Origin: Corynebacterium faecale
Lineage (GTDB): Bacteria > Actinomycetota > Actinomycetes > Mycobacteriales > Mycobacteriaceae
Length of the DNA: 64,000 nt
Assembly: GCF_030408735.1 (NCBI RefSeq)
Contig: NZ_CP047204.1
Span: 992,001-1,056,000 of the forward strand
Direction of reading: 5' to 3'
Shown here: positions 8,450-16,554 of the stretch, piece after piece
Position numbering within the stretch: the stretch's first letter is position 1
Layout: every line of letters begins with the position of its first letter
Notes under the pieces: generated by a model
Seen by the model: the letters and a program-made list of their open reading frames with translations, nothing else
Told to the model about the DNA's origin: nothing
The model's database searches: none
Position numbers and translations under genes: made by a program

Positions 8450-9780
8450 CAGTTGGCACCCTTTCCGGAGGCAACGGACTGGTTCGGCACGACAGCGAGC
8501 ATGCGTTCCAGGGCGACCCGTGCCGGATCTGCCACATCTGAACCCACGCTGATCTGGTTCACCACGCGGCCCTCCACGAGCTCCTCCAATACCCACGCGA
8601 GGTAACCGGGGTGGATGCGGTACATGGTGGAGCAGGGGCAGATGACCGGATCCAGGCAGAAGATGGTGTGCTCGGGATACTGGGCGGCCAGGCGCTGGAC
8701 CAGGTTGATCTCAGTGCCGATGGCGAAGGTGGAGCCGGCCGGTGCGGCCTGGATCGCCTTGACGATGAAGTCGGTGGAGCCGGAGGAATCCGCCGCATCC
8801 ACCACGGGCATCGGGGATTCGGGGTGAACCACCACGTGCACATCCGGGTAGTCGCGACGGGCCTTGTCAATTTGTTCCACCGTGAAACGTTTGTGCACGG
8901 AGCAGAAACCATGCCAGAGCAGCACCTTGGCATCCTGCAACTCTGCTTCGGTGTTGCCGCCCAGGGCCTTGTTCGGGTTCCACATCGGCATCTGTTCGAG
9001 TGGGATACCCATGGCCTTGGCCGTGTTGCGGCCCAGGTGCTGGTCCGGGAAGAACAGGACCCGCTGGCCGCGTTCAAAAGCCCACTCCAGAACGGCTGCC
9101 GCGTTGGAGGAGGTGCACACGATGCCGCCGTGCCTGCCAACAAAGCCCTTCAGGGCGGCAGAGGAGTTCATGTAGGTCACGGGGATGACCGGGGCGCGGC
9201 CCTGCTCATCGGCATCGGTGCCGTAGATCTCCTCGAGCTGCTCCCAGCAGTCTTCCACGGAATCCAGGTCAGCCATATCGGCCATGGAGCAACCGGCGGC
9301 CAGGTTGGGAAGGATCACCGACTGCTCATCGGTGGAGAGCAGATCGGCGGTTTCCGCCATGAAGTGGACACCGCAGAAAACAATGGCTTCCGCCTCGGGA
9401 CGGCCCTTGGCTGCACGTGCCAGCTGGAAGGAATCACCGACGAAATCCGCGTGCTGCACCACTTCATCGCGCTGGTAGAAGTGGCCGAGGATGACCACGC
9501 GATCACTGAGGATCGTTTTTGCGGCACGGATGCGTTCGTGGAGTTCCTCTTCGGTGGCGTGCTGATAGGTCTCAGGCAGCACCTGCTGGCGGGGAGCACC
9601 CAGCGGGAGGGGGTCCAGCTTGGATGCCCCGGGGCCGTAATCCGGGGTGACGGTGGGGGCGTCGAGAAGCCACGGGCCATCTTTAAGCTCCGGGGAGCAG
9701 GAAGAGCCGGCGGTGTCACCGGTGGCGATGAGCTGGAGGACGTGGTCGACAGAAGGGTCGATGGTCTGCTGGTTGGTCAT
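8449..9780 (-). CDS. nadA: Quinolinate synthase A
   Basis: A 443-aa NadA that condenses iminoaspartate and DHAP to quinolinate and carries a [4Fe-4S] cluster. Candidate cluster cysteines are in FCGVHFMAETADLL, CTSSNAAAV and the C-terminal CPCSTMYRI. It carries an N-terminal extension of some 75 residues compared with the E. coli enzyme. It is preceded by ndnR (40 bp gap) and followed without gap by nadC. ATG 9780 was chosen as the first start after ndnR. Confidence 0.95.
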   Translation of the reverse strand: MTNQQTIDPSVDHVLQLIATGDTAGSSCSPELKDGPWLLDAPTVTPDYGPGASKLDPLPLGAPRQQVLPETYQHATEEELHERIRAAKTILSDRVVILGHFYQRDEVVQHADFVGDSFQLARAAKGRPEAEAIVFCGVHFMAETADLLSTDEQSVILPNLAAGCSMADMADLDSVEDCWEQLEEIYGTDADEQGRAPVIPVTYMNSSAALKGFVGRHGGIVCTSSNAAAVLEWAFERGQRVLFFPDQHLGRNTAKAMGIPLEQMPMWNPNKALGGNTEAELQDAKVLLWHGFCSVHKRFTVEQIDKARRDYPDVHVVVHPESPMPVVDAADSSGSTDFIVKAIQAAPAGSTFAIGTEINLVQRLAAQYPEHTIFCLDPVICPCSTMYRIHPGYLAWVLEELVEGRVVNQISVGSDVADPARVALERMLAVVPNQSVASGKGAN

Positions 9781-9820
9781 GATGTTTCTCGCTGAAATAT
9801 TGAGGTGGGGTAAGGGGAAT

Positions 9821-10480
9821 TTAACGCTCGGGGTTGTGGGTGAACCTGTAGAGCTTGGGCGGTCGGTGGGGTGTGCCCGCGAGCACTTCGCCGGTGTCCA
9901 CGAGATCGGGTGAGGTGGCCACGGATCTTCGGAAGTTGGCGGCATCGAGTTTTTGTCCGAGGACAGCCTCGTGGACGGCGCGTAACTGCGCGATGGTGAA
10001 AGTTTCCCCGAGGAAGGAGTGGGCGATATCGGCGTATTCCATCTTTGTGCGCAGGCGTTGGAGCGCGTAGTCCACAATGTGGTTGTGGTCGAAGGCCAGA
10101 TCGGGCAGGTGATCGGCGTGGAACCACTGGACGTTCTCACCGGGTTCGGCGCTTTCCACCTCATCGGCGCGGACCAGTGCCCAGTACACAACGGAGATGA
10201 CGCGGCCGGTGGGGGAGCGGTGGAGGTCGCCGAAGGTGTAGAGCTGTTCGAGGTAGCTCGGGTGGAGGCCGGTGGTCTCCCCGAGGGTGCGGGCAGCCAC
10301 CTCCTCGAGTTGCTCATGTTCTGACAACCAGCCGCCCGGTAAAGCCCATCTGCCCAGGTGGGGGTCGCGGGTGCGGGCGATGAAGGGGGTCCACAGTGCG
10401 GGGAGGTCATTGTGGTCGGGGCGCAGCGCGAAGATGACCGTGGATACGGCCACCTGGATAGAGCTATCAGGCCGGGTCAT
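9821..10480 (-). CDS. ndnR: NrtR-type Nudix-related transcriptional regulator of NAD synthesis
   Basis: A 219-aa two-domain regulator: an N-terminal Nudix-like domain (about 1-140) and a C-terminal winged helix. The Nudix box is degenerate (GGWLSEHEQLEEVAARTLGE, lacking the REUxEE signature), as expected for NrtR proteins that bind ADP-ribose or NAD-related ligands rather than hydrolysing them. In C. glutamicum the homologue NdnR represses this same operon. First gene of ndnR-nadA-nadC-nadS; a partial palindrome sits just upstream of its start. Confidence 0.92.
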   Translation of the reverse strand: MTRPDSSIQVAVSTVIFALRPDHNDLPALWTPFIARTRDPHLGRWALPGGWLSEHEQLEEVAARTLGETTGLHPSYLEQLYTFGDLHRSPTGRVISVVYWALVRADEVESAEPGENVQWFHADHLPDLAFDHNHIVDYALQRLRTKMEYADIAHSFLGETFTIAQLRAVHEAVLGQKLDAANFRRSVATSPDLVDTGEVLAGTPHRPPKLYRFTHNPER

Positions 10481-10486
10481 GGCACC

Positions 10487-10511
10487 CCTTATGGTCAGAA
10501 TGACTTTATGA
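10487..10511 (-). promoter_or_regulatory. Candidate NdnR operator
   Basis: An imperfect palindrome TGGTCA-GAA-TGACTT lies 12-27 bases upstream of the ndnR start, where an autoregulatory NrtR site is expected. The call rests on position and symmetry only. Confidence 0.4.
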
Positions 10512-10584
10512 TGGGGACGATCTTACAGTCGCGGTGACCTGAAGTCGATTGTCTAAACGTGTGGGGGTGGCGCGGGCCCGACGT

Positions 10585-10613
10585 TTGAATACCCTGCGGG
10601 GTATAGGTAGTGT
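10585..10613 (+). promoter_or_regulatory. Candidate promoter of the Cys-rich protein gene
   Basis: TTGAAT (10585-10590) and TAGTGT (10608-10613) are separated by 17 bases. The first operator overlaps the -35 and spacer, the second lies just downstream of the -10. Confidence 0.45.
10589..10604 (+). promoter_or_regulatory. CsoR/CstR-type operator 1 upstream of Cys-rich protein
   Basis: ATACCCTGCGGGGTAT, a 16-bp ATACCC-N4-GGGTAT palindrome of the type used by CsoR-family repressors and closely matching the site before the repressor gene at 6447-6462. Confidence 0.7.
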
Positions 10614-10624
10614 GATTCCAGGTG

Positions 10625-10640
10625 ATACCCGGGAGGGTAT
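10625..10640 (+). promoter_or_regulatory. CsoR/CstR-type operator 2 upstream of Cys-rich protein
   Basis: ATACCCGGGAGGGTAT, the same 16-bp palindrome class, beginning 36 bp after operator 1. Two spaced sites suggest strong or cooperative repression. Confidence 0.7.
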
Positions 10641-10685
10641 TGCTGAGTGTGATTGAACCCCATCACTGCGAAGGAGAATCTCCCC

Positions 10686-10859
10686 ATGTGCCGACCCGTC
10701 ACCTGCAAGGCATGCAACAAGACCACCTGGGCTGGCTGTGGCCAGCACATCGATTCCGTCAAGGCCTCTGTCCCACGTGGCCAGTGGTGCACCTGCACAG
10801 AGGCGCAGAAGGCTGCGGCCAGGAAGAATGGTTCTCTGCTCGGCCGTATTTTCGGTTAA
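10686..10859 (+). CDS. Small cysteine-rich conserved protein, putative metal- or sulfur-binding
   Basis: A 57-aa protein with six cysteines (2, 7, 10, 18, 35, 37) and His21, arranged as CRPVTCKAC, GCGQH and QWCTC. I recognise this as a recurrent small actinobacterial protein of unknown function. The cysteine layout could bind zinc, copper or carry a persulfide. ATG 10686 has GGAG 10-13 bases upstream. Two CsoR/CstR-type operators lie upstream, pointing to control by the repressor at 6167-6424. Its TAA overlaps the convergent DUF488 stop. Confidence 0.8.
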   Translation: MCRPVTCKACNKTTWAGCGQHIDSVKASVPRGQWCTCTEAQKAAARKNGSLLGRIFG

Positions 10860-11392
10860 TCAGTGGCAGGGTAGGTGACTGTGGTGTCATCTGCCTTCTC
10901 CTCCACCACCGCCCCGGAGGTCAAGGTCGCCACCGACGTCTGACCTGGGCCCATGATGTGGATGACCTCGGCGCCCCGGGCCAGAAGATGGTCGGTGATG
11001 ATGCGCCGGTGACACCGCCACCACACCGCCTCTGAACACAGCAGCACACTGCGGGCGGGATCCTGCATGAGGTGAGCCACGGCTTTCATAAAATCCCCCG
11101 ACAAGGCATGGTCCGCGTAATTGTGGAAACTACGGTTCTGCCAGAAACCATTGACCTCAAAGGGCACGGTCCTGCTCACCGGACGGTGACCGGTGAGTGG
11201 CTCGGACCATGCGTAGGCGATCCCCACCTCATCTAATGAAGTGCTGAGTTTTTCCTGATCAAAGTGGGGGAACTTCCTCGACCCGGGAAGTTTGCGCACG
11301 TCAATGAGCTTTTCCACCCCGTTCTCCGCCAGCATATCCAGGAAGGTCTGGAGGTTGTGCGTGGAATGTCCGACGGTGAATACGGTGACCAT
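10856..11392 (-). CDS. DUF488 family protein
   Basis: A 178-aa DUF488 protein. The conserved elements are TVGHST near the N-terminus, LIDVRKLPGSRKFPHF, and the cysteine-containing LCSEAVWWRCHRRII block. No activity is established for the family; the conserved Cys/His cluster suggests a metal or nucleic-acid-related role. ATG 11392 is preferred over GTG 11398 as the more usual N-terminus. It is convergent with the Cys-rich gene (four-base stop overlap TTAA) and divergent from the DMT permease. Confidence 0.8.
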   Translation of the reverse strand: MVTVFTVGHSTHNLQTFLDMLAENGVEKLIDVRKLPGSRKFPHFDQEKLSTSLDEVGIAYAWSEPLTGHRPVSRTVPFEVNGFWQNRSFHNYADHALSGDFMKAVAHLMQDPARSVLLCSEAVWWRCHRRIITDHLLARGAEVIHIMGPGQTSVATLTSGAVVEEKADDTTVTYPATD

Positions 11393-11435
11393 ACCCACCC
11401 AGACTAGTGGGGTAGATCGCGTACTTCAGACTACG

Positions 11436-12368
11436 ATGACGGGAATGTTAGCTGCCCTCTTCGGTGTGTTCGCAGGATCCCTGCTGCCCATTCAGACTTC
11501 GGCGAACAACCGCTTGCGCCGCAGCGTCGGTGCGCCCCTCATGGCATCGTTCCTGTCCTTCCTCATCGGCACCGGCGCGCTCCTGGTCGCCACGTGGATC
11601 ACCAGCGGCCACCCTTTTCCAGCGCTTGCGCAGACGGCGGGGCAGCCGTGGTGGGTGTTCACCGGTGGTGCGCTCGGGGTGATTGTGCTGACGGGAAATA
11701 TCCTGCTCTTCCCGCGTGTGGGCAGTGTCCAGACGGTTATTCTGCCGATTACCGGGCAGATCATCACCGGGTTATTGATCGACACCCTGGGCCTGCTCGG
11801 TGCGCCACAGATACCCCTGAGCTGGCTGCGCCTGCTCGGTGCGGTGCTGGTGCTCATCGGCGCGCTCGCGGCCGTCGGTGCTTTTCGACGCCACACCCCT
11901 GCCACCGCTGATAAACCCCCGGGGGTGTGGCTGTGGCGCATGCTCGGTCTGTTGATGGGAGCGGCCGCCGCAACTCAGATATCTGTGAATGGTCGTCTGG
12001 GTACCGTTTTGGGTTCAGCGGTGGAGGCGGCCCTGGTTTCCTTCAGTGTGGGTGCACTGACGCTTTTTCTCCTGCTGGTTCTCACCCGAACCCCCTGGCG
12101 TGGTGTGTCCCTGTCGGATGAACCCAACCCGTGGTGGATGTGGATGGGTGGTTTCCTGGGTGCCACGGTGGTGTACGGAACTGCGTTCCTGGGGCCGATC
12201 GTGGGTACCGGTATGACGGTGGTGCTCATGCTGTTGGGCATGATGACCGCCAGCCTGCTCATTGACACCCTCGGACTTCTCGGGGCCAACAGGCGACGCG
12301 TGTCCTGGGTGCAGATGATGGGGCTGGTGGTGATCATCGCGGGCGTGGCGATGATCAGGGTGCTCTAG
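11436..12368 (+). CDS. DMT-superfamily permease with two DUF606 (YdcZ-like) repeats
   Basis: A 310-aa integral membrane protein with about ten hydrophobic segments. It consists of two homologous halves, each with a motif of the form GxxxPIQTSxNxRL / GAAAATQISVNGRL near the start and LIDTLGLLGA in the second part. This internal duplication of the DUF606/YdcZ unit fits the drug/metabolite transporter superfamily. The substrate is unknown. ATG 11436 is used; ATG 11445 is an alternative. Its TAG overlaps the stop of the convergent MBL gene in the palindrome CTAG. Confidence 0.8.
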   Translation: MTGMLAALFGVFAGSLLPIQTSANNRLRRSVGAPLMASFLSFLIGTGALLVATWITSGHPFPALAQTAGQPWWVFTGGALGVIVLTGNILLFPRVGSVQTVILPITGQIITGLLIDTLGLLGAPQIPLSWLRLLGAVLVLIGALAAVGAFRRHTPATADKPPGVWLWRMLGLLMGAAAATQISVNGRLGTVLGSAVEAALVSFSVGALTLFLLLVLTRTPWRGVSLSDEPNPWWMWMGGFLGATVVYGTAFLGPIVGTGMTVVLMLLGMMTASLLIDTLGLLGANRRRVSWVQMMGLVVIIAGVAMIRVL

Positions 12369-12997
12369 GTGGGCAATTCATAGGACTCACCAGGTTCCAG
12401 CGGGAGGTGCTCGGATCCGTAAGCGTCTCCGAGTATCCCGAGGATCTTATTATTGAGTGCCCGGCCCGCATCAATGACCATGCCGTCATGGATGCCCATG
12501 AATCTGCGGGGTGGAAACTTCTTCAACCACTGCTCAACATCAAGCATCTTCACCCAGGGGCCATTGACCGGAACCAGTGCAAGATCCACGTTCCTGATCG
12601 GTTGGAACGCATCACCAGGATGTAGAACCCGCCTGTTGATGAGGAAGCCGATGTTCTCCGGGACATCCTGGGCGCGGGTGATCATGGCATGGTCGGAACC
12701 GAGCACCTCCACGTGGAATCCGGCGACATTGAAGGTATCCCCGCGCTGCACGATGTGCACCTCGAAGGGGAGGATCATTGCGAGATGCTGCGGCCCGTAG
12801 ATCGGGAGATGGGGGCGGTTTTCACGGGCCCGGACGAGTGCATCCGCATCCGCGTGATCCGGGTGACTATGGGTGAGCAGCACGGCATCTGTGGTGTTGA
12901 GAGACTCTGGGGCACCGAAATTGCCCGGGTCAATGAGAAGACTTCGATCATTGTGGTGAATTTCCACACAGGCATGGACGTGGCGTGTGATCTTCAT
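12365..12997 (-). CDS. Metallo-beta-lactamase-fold hydrolase (UlaG/YcfU-like)
   Basis: A 210-aa single-domain MBL-fold protein. The zinc motif is THSHPDHAD, with later ligands likely in GSDHAM, HPGDAF and GIHDGM. The order of these motifs resembles the small MBL proteins related to UlaG. Substrate unknown. ATG 12997 (MKITRHVHAC) was chosen because it begins the domain; upstream ATGs at 13006 and 13063 are possible. Stop overlaps that of the DMT permease. Confidence 0.78.
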   Translation of the reverse strand: MKITRHVHACVEIHHNDRSLLIDPGNFGAPESLNTTDAVLLTHSHPDHADADALVRARENRPHLPIYGPQHLAMILPFEVHIVQRGDTFNVAGFHVEVLGSDHAMITRAQDVPENIGFLINRRVLHPGDAFQPIRNVDLALVPVNGPWVKMLDVEQWLKKFPPRRFMGIHDGMVIDAGRALNNKILGILGDAYGSEHLPLEPGESYELPT

Positions 12998-13132
12998 GGG
13001 GACCATTGTTGCTGAATTCGCCCCGTAGTGGCCCATGCATCCCAGTTGGGTGACGTGGCACACAATTCAAGTATGGGGGGAGTATCATCTAAGACTGTGA
13101 TTCACTCCCGATTCGAACCGAGGACTTTCACC

Positions 13133-13582
13133 ATGAGCAAAAACCTGTCCACCTATGTCACCTTCCCCGGAAACGCCGCCGAGGTGTTTGAACACTGGGC
13201 AAAGATCTTTGACGGCGATCTCACCATGATGAAATACGGAGAGATGTCGGCTGAGGGTTTCCCGTTCCAACCTGATCCGGAGAGGGTTGCCCATGCACAG
13301 CTGAAACTGGCGGGCGGCACCATCACCGGCGGTGACAACATGCCGGGAAGCCCAGAAGCACCTCTGCAGGACACCGCCTACTCACTGCTGTATTCCCTGG
13401 ACACCCCTGAAGAGGCAGAACGCCTAATCAAGGGACTCGTCGATGGGGGAGGGCAGCTCGCCATGCCTTTCGAGGAGGCCCCATGGGGTGGCTTCTACGG
13501 GCAGGCCATGGACCGTTTCGGTGTGTTGTGGGCCTTCGATGTTGAAGCACCCGGGCCCACCGTGGAGGACACCAAAATCTAA
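13133..13582 (+). CDS. VOC-family protein of the PhnB type
   Basis: A 149-aa vicinal-oxygen-chelate fold protein with the PhnB pattern: LSTYVTFPGNAAEVFEHW at the N-terminus, a central VAHAQLKLAGGTITGGD strand, and the C-terminal APWGGFYGQAMDRFGVLW. PhnB proteins are widespread and poorly characterised. ATG 13133 begins the family's usual N-terminus. An internally deleted relative of this gene lies at 36194-36380. The stop overlaps the lipoate-ligase stop (CTAA). Confidence 0.85.
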   Translation: MSKNLSTYVTFPGNAAEVFEHWAKIFDGDLTMMKYGEMSAEGFPFQPDPERVAHAQLKLAGGTITGGDNMPGSPEAPLQDTAYSLLYSLDTPEEAERLIKGLVDGGGQLAMPFEEAPWGGFYGQAMDRFGVLWAFDVEAPGPTVEDTKI

Positions 13583-14640
13583 GGAACGCGGTGCGTCCAC
13601 TCATCGGTGCCATAACGCCCGGCCACGAGTTCCTCCGCGGCCGCCAGATCCTCCGGTGAAAGCTCCACCACGGATCCACCATAACGGGCAGCGAAGGTGG
13701 ATTTCATGGTCTCAATGATGCTCTCGCGCGGGGCACCGGTCTGCCGGCGCAGGGGATCCACACGCTTCTTGGCAGAACGCAGCCCCTTGTCGGCGATCTT
13801 CACCTTGCCGATACGCAGCACCTGGGTCATCATGTCCGCGTCAATGTCATAGGACATGGTCACATGGTGCAGGATCGCACCCGCGCGACGTTTCTGTGCA
13901 GCACCACCGATCTTGCCTCCGGTGGAGGTGATGTCATTGATGGGGACATACCAGGCCTCCACACCGTGTTCCTTCAGAGCAGCCAAAACCCAGCGGTCCA
14001 GGTATTCGTAGGAGTCCTCATAGTTCATGCCTGCGACCAGCGAGTCCGGGGCATAGAGGGAATAGGTGATGCAGTTGCCACCCTCCATGAACATCGCACC
14101 ACCACCGGACATACGACGAACCACCGTCACCTCGTGCTCAGAAACACCGTCGGCGTCGATCTCGTTCAGATAGGACTGGAAGGATCCCATGACGATGGCG
14201 CGGTCATCCCATTCCCAGAACCGCAGGGTGGGTGGGCGCTGGCCGGTGGCGACCTGCTCCAGGAGCAGATCATCCAGGGCCACATTCACAGGTGTGGGCA
14301 GGATGCCGGGATGCAGGATCTCCCACTCATGATCGGTGAAATCGGTACCGCCGGTCACCGCGCGACGCACCGCCTGGGCAATATCAGCGGTGGTGAAACC
14401 GTGGAATTCCAGTTCGTCACCGAAGGGTGCGAGGGCAGCATCGAAACGGCGGGTCAACTCGGCTGCAGGATCCTTGACTGATGCGCCTTCGAGCGCGGAT
14501 CCCAGTGCGAGGAACGCCTCATCGGGATCAATGAAAAAATCACCCGAAACCTGCAGCTTGGTGATGGTGTCATTGTCCGTCGTGACATCCACCACCACTA
14601 GTTTTCCGCCGGGTACCTTGATTTCAAAATGGTGCGTCAT
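13579..14640 (-). CDS. lplA: Lipoate-protein ligase A family protein
   Basis: A 353-aa protein with a BPL/LplA/LipB catalytic domain from about residue 115: VVRRMSGGGAMFMEGGNCI (the RRxxGGGxxxH-type loop, here without the His) and the lysine loop TGGKIGGAAQKRR. About 90 N-terminal residues form a separate small domain resembling the LplA accessory domain, moved to the front. It should attach lipoate to E2/GcvH-type domains. ATG 14640 was chosen at the start of that small domain. It lies 58 bp downstream of the TPP enzyme on the same strand. Confidence 0.82.
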   Translation of the reverse strand: MTHHFEIKVPGGKLVVVDVTTDNDTITKLQVSGDFFIDPDEAFLALGSALEGASVKDPAAELTRRFDAALAPFGDELEFHGFTTADIAQAVRRAVTGGTDFTDHEWEILHPGILPTPVNVALDDLLLEQVATGQRPPTLRFWEWDDRAIVMGSFQSYLNEIDADGVSEHEVTVVRRMSGGGAMFMEGGNCITYSLYAPDSLVAGMNYEDSYEYLDRWVLAALKEHGVEAWYVPINDITSTGGKIGGAAQKRRAGAILHHVTMSYDIDADMMTQVLRIGKVKIADKGLRSAKKRVDPLRRQTGAPRESIIETMKSTFAARYGGSVVELSPEDLAAAEELVAGRYGTDEWTHRVP

Positions 14641-14698
14641 ACCGGCCACCCTACGCCCGGTTTGGGGCGGGCGGAGGGGGGCGTCGATAAGCAGCGTG

Positions 14699-16495
14699 TT
14701 AGGAGTAGCGCTCCTCGATCTCGGCGTAGGTTTCCAGCAGGCGCAGGGCGTGCTCGCCTGAAGCGCCTTCAGCGGTGATGCCCTCACGCATGGATTCCAC
14801 CAGTTCACGGCCGTGCGGATAAGGCGGGATCAGCGGGATATCCGGGTCGGTGTTCGCCTCGATGATGATGGGCCGGTCAGCGGTGAACGCTTCCGCGAGC
14901 ACCTCGTCGAGGCCTTCAGGATCATCAACACGAACTCCACGCAGACCGAGCTGCTCGGCAAAGGCCACAAAATCGAAGGCGGGTACCCGCTGCGAGTCCT
15001 CGAAACGGGGCTCGCCCTCAGTTTCCCGCTGCTCCCAACTGACCTCGGACAGATCCCGGTTGGCCAGAACCACCACCACGAAACGGGGATCCGACCAGGA
15101 ACGCCACCTGTCGGCCACGGTGATCAGCTCGTTGATTCCGAGCATCGTCATCGCGCCATCACCCGCCAGCACCACCACGGGGCGCTCCGGGGAGACCTCC
15201 TTGGCACTGATGCCATAAGGAATTCCACATCCCATGGACGCCAACGTGCTGGACAGATGCGCATTGGCCCCGCGGGGCACATTGATATGGCGGACATAGT
15301 GGTAGACGGAGCTACCCACATCGATCGCCAACTGGGTGTCATCCCAGAGCAGGCCATTCACGCCACTGATCACCAGCTCCGGATTGAGCGGATCAGCAGC
15401 CACCAGTGAACGCTCACGGGAAATCGTGCGGGAGTTCGCGATGGCCTCCTCCACACTGGTCTCCCATTCGGATCTTTCGTCATCCTCATCGGTGAGGTCA
15501 GTGGGGAGATGCTCCAACAGCAACGCGATGGTGGGAGCAGACTGCCCCAACAAGCCGACCTCGATGGGGTAGCGGTTCCCCATCGTGGCTGCGTTGACAT
15601 CGATCTGCACCGCGCGCGCCTGGCCCGGTGGCGGATAAAATTCCGTCCACGGGCTGTTGGCACCGATGATCAGCAGGGTGTCACAATTCTGCAAAACCCA
15701 GTTCGCCGAATGGGTGCCCAGGTGCCCCATGTTGCCCGCAGCCAAGCGGTGGGTTTCATCAACAAATGGTTTGCCGAGCAGTGCCGTGGTGATTCCAGCA
15801 CCGAGACGCTCGGCCAATTCGACCAGTTCTTCCTGAGCATCCTGAACACCGCGCCCGGCGAGGATCGCCACCTTCTTTCCCTCGGTGAGTACCTTCACAG
15901 CCTGTGCGAGGTCCTCATCCCGGGGGAGTAGATGGCCACTGCTCCAGTGCACCGCGGTCACCACCTCGCCGTGTTCCTGCCCCAGCTCAGGTTCGGGCTC
16001 CTGCTGGATGTCATGCGGGATGATCACCACCGCCGGGCCGCTGTTGGCCAGAGCCGCCCGGAACGCCCGGTCCAGAACCATGGGAAGCTGCTCCGGTGTG
16101 GTGATGGTCTCCATGAAGGGGGTGGCCACATCGGCGAAGAGATTATGCAGGTCAATCTCCTGCTGATAATCAGATCCCAACACCGATCTGCTCTGTTGCG
16201 CCACCAGGGCCACCACGGGCGCGCTGTCCAACTTGGCGTCATAGAGGCCGTTGAGGAGGTGAACCGCGCCCGGGCCCTGGGTTGCGGTGACAACTCCCAC
16301 CTTGCGGCTGTACTTGGCATCACCGACAGCCATGAAGGCCGCACCCTCCTCATGTCGGGCGGCGATGAAATCGAGGTTCTCTCCCGCGCGACGGATCGCC
16401 CCGAGAAGAGCATTGTTGCCATCGCCGGAATAACCGTAGATCCGGGTTACCCCCCAATCGATGAGGCGGCGGACGATGAGGTCAGAAACGGACAT
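14699..16495 (-). CDS. Thiamine-pyrophosphate-dependent enzyme, pyruvate oxidase/dehydrogenase-like
   Basis: A 598-aa three-domain TPP enzyme of the POX/AHAS family: an N-terminal Pyr domain with the catalytic Glu in ARHEEGAAFMA, a central domain (VAILAGRGVQDA onward), and a C-terminal PP domain with GDGAMTML followed by the Asn of LANRD. It resembles quinone-dependent pyruvate dehydrogenase/pyruvate oxidase most, but it is not evidently the known Pqo and has no obvious C-terminal lipid-binding helix. The substrate is therefore only presumed to be a 2-oxo acid. It is downstream of the zinc dehydrogenase on the same strand (59 bp). Confidence 0.8.
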   Translation of the reverse strand: MSVSDLIVRRLIDWGVTRIYGYSGDGNNALLGAIRRAGENLDFIAARHEEGAAFMAVGDAKYSRKVGVVTATQGPGAVHLLNGLYDAKLDSAPVVALVAQQSRSVLGSDYQQEIDLHNLFADVATPFMETITTPEQLPMVLDRAFRAALANSGPAVVIIPHDIQQEPEPELGQEHGEVVTAVHWSSGHLLPRDEDLAQAVKVLTEGKKVAILAGRGVQDAQEELVELAERLGAGITTALLGKPFVDETHRLAAGNMGHLGTHSANWVLQNCDTLLIIGANSPWTEFYPPPGQARAVQIDVNAATMGNRYPIEVGLLGQSAPTIALLLEHLPTDLTDEDDERSEWETSVEEAIANSRTISRERSLVAADPLNPELVISGVNGLLWDDTQLAIDVGSSVYHYVRHINVPRGANAHLSSTLASMGCGIPYGISAKEVSPERPVVVLAGDGAMTMLGINELITVADRWRSWSDPRFVVVVLANRDLSEVSWEQRETEGEPRFEDSQRVPAFDFVAFAEQLGLRGVRVDDPEGLDEVLAEAFTADRPIIIEANTDPDIPLIPPYPHGRELVESMREGITAEGASGEHALRLLETYAEIEERYS

Positions 16496-16554
16496 CTCGG
16501 TTTACCTTTTCCCTGGGTGTGAGTGGGGGTTGCCAGTGGTTTGTCAGCGGTTTA

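Noticed and set aside
13095..13125. tRNA-like GATTCGAACC string
   Set aside because: No acceptor or anticodon stems could be formed around it.
14699..16495. Calling the TPP enzyme pyruvate:quinone oxidoreductase (pqo/poxB)
   Set aside because: Family is clear, but I could not see features that prove the quinone-dependent pyruvate enzyme.
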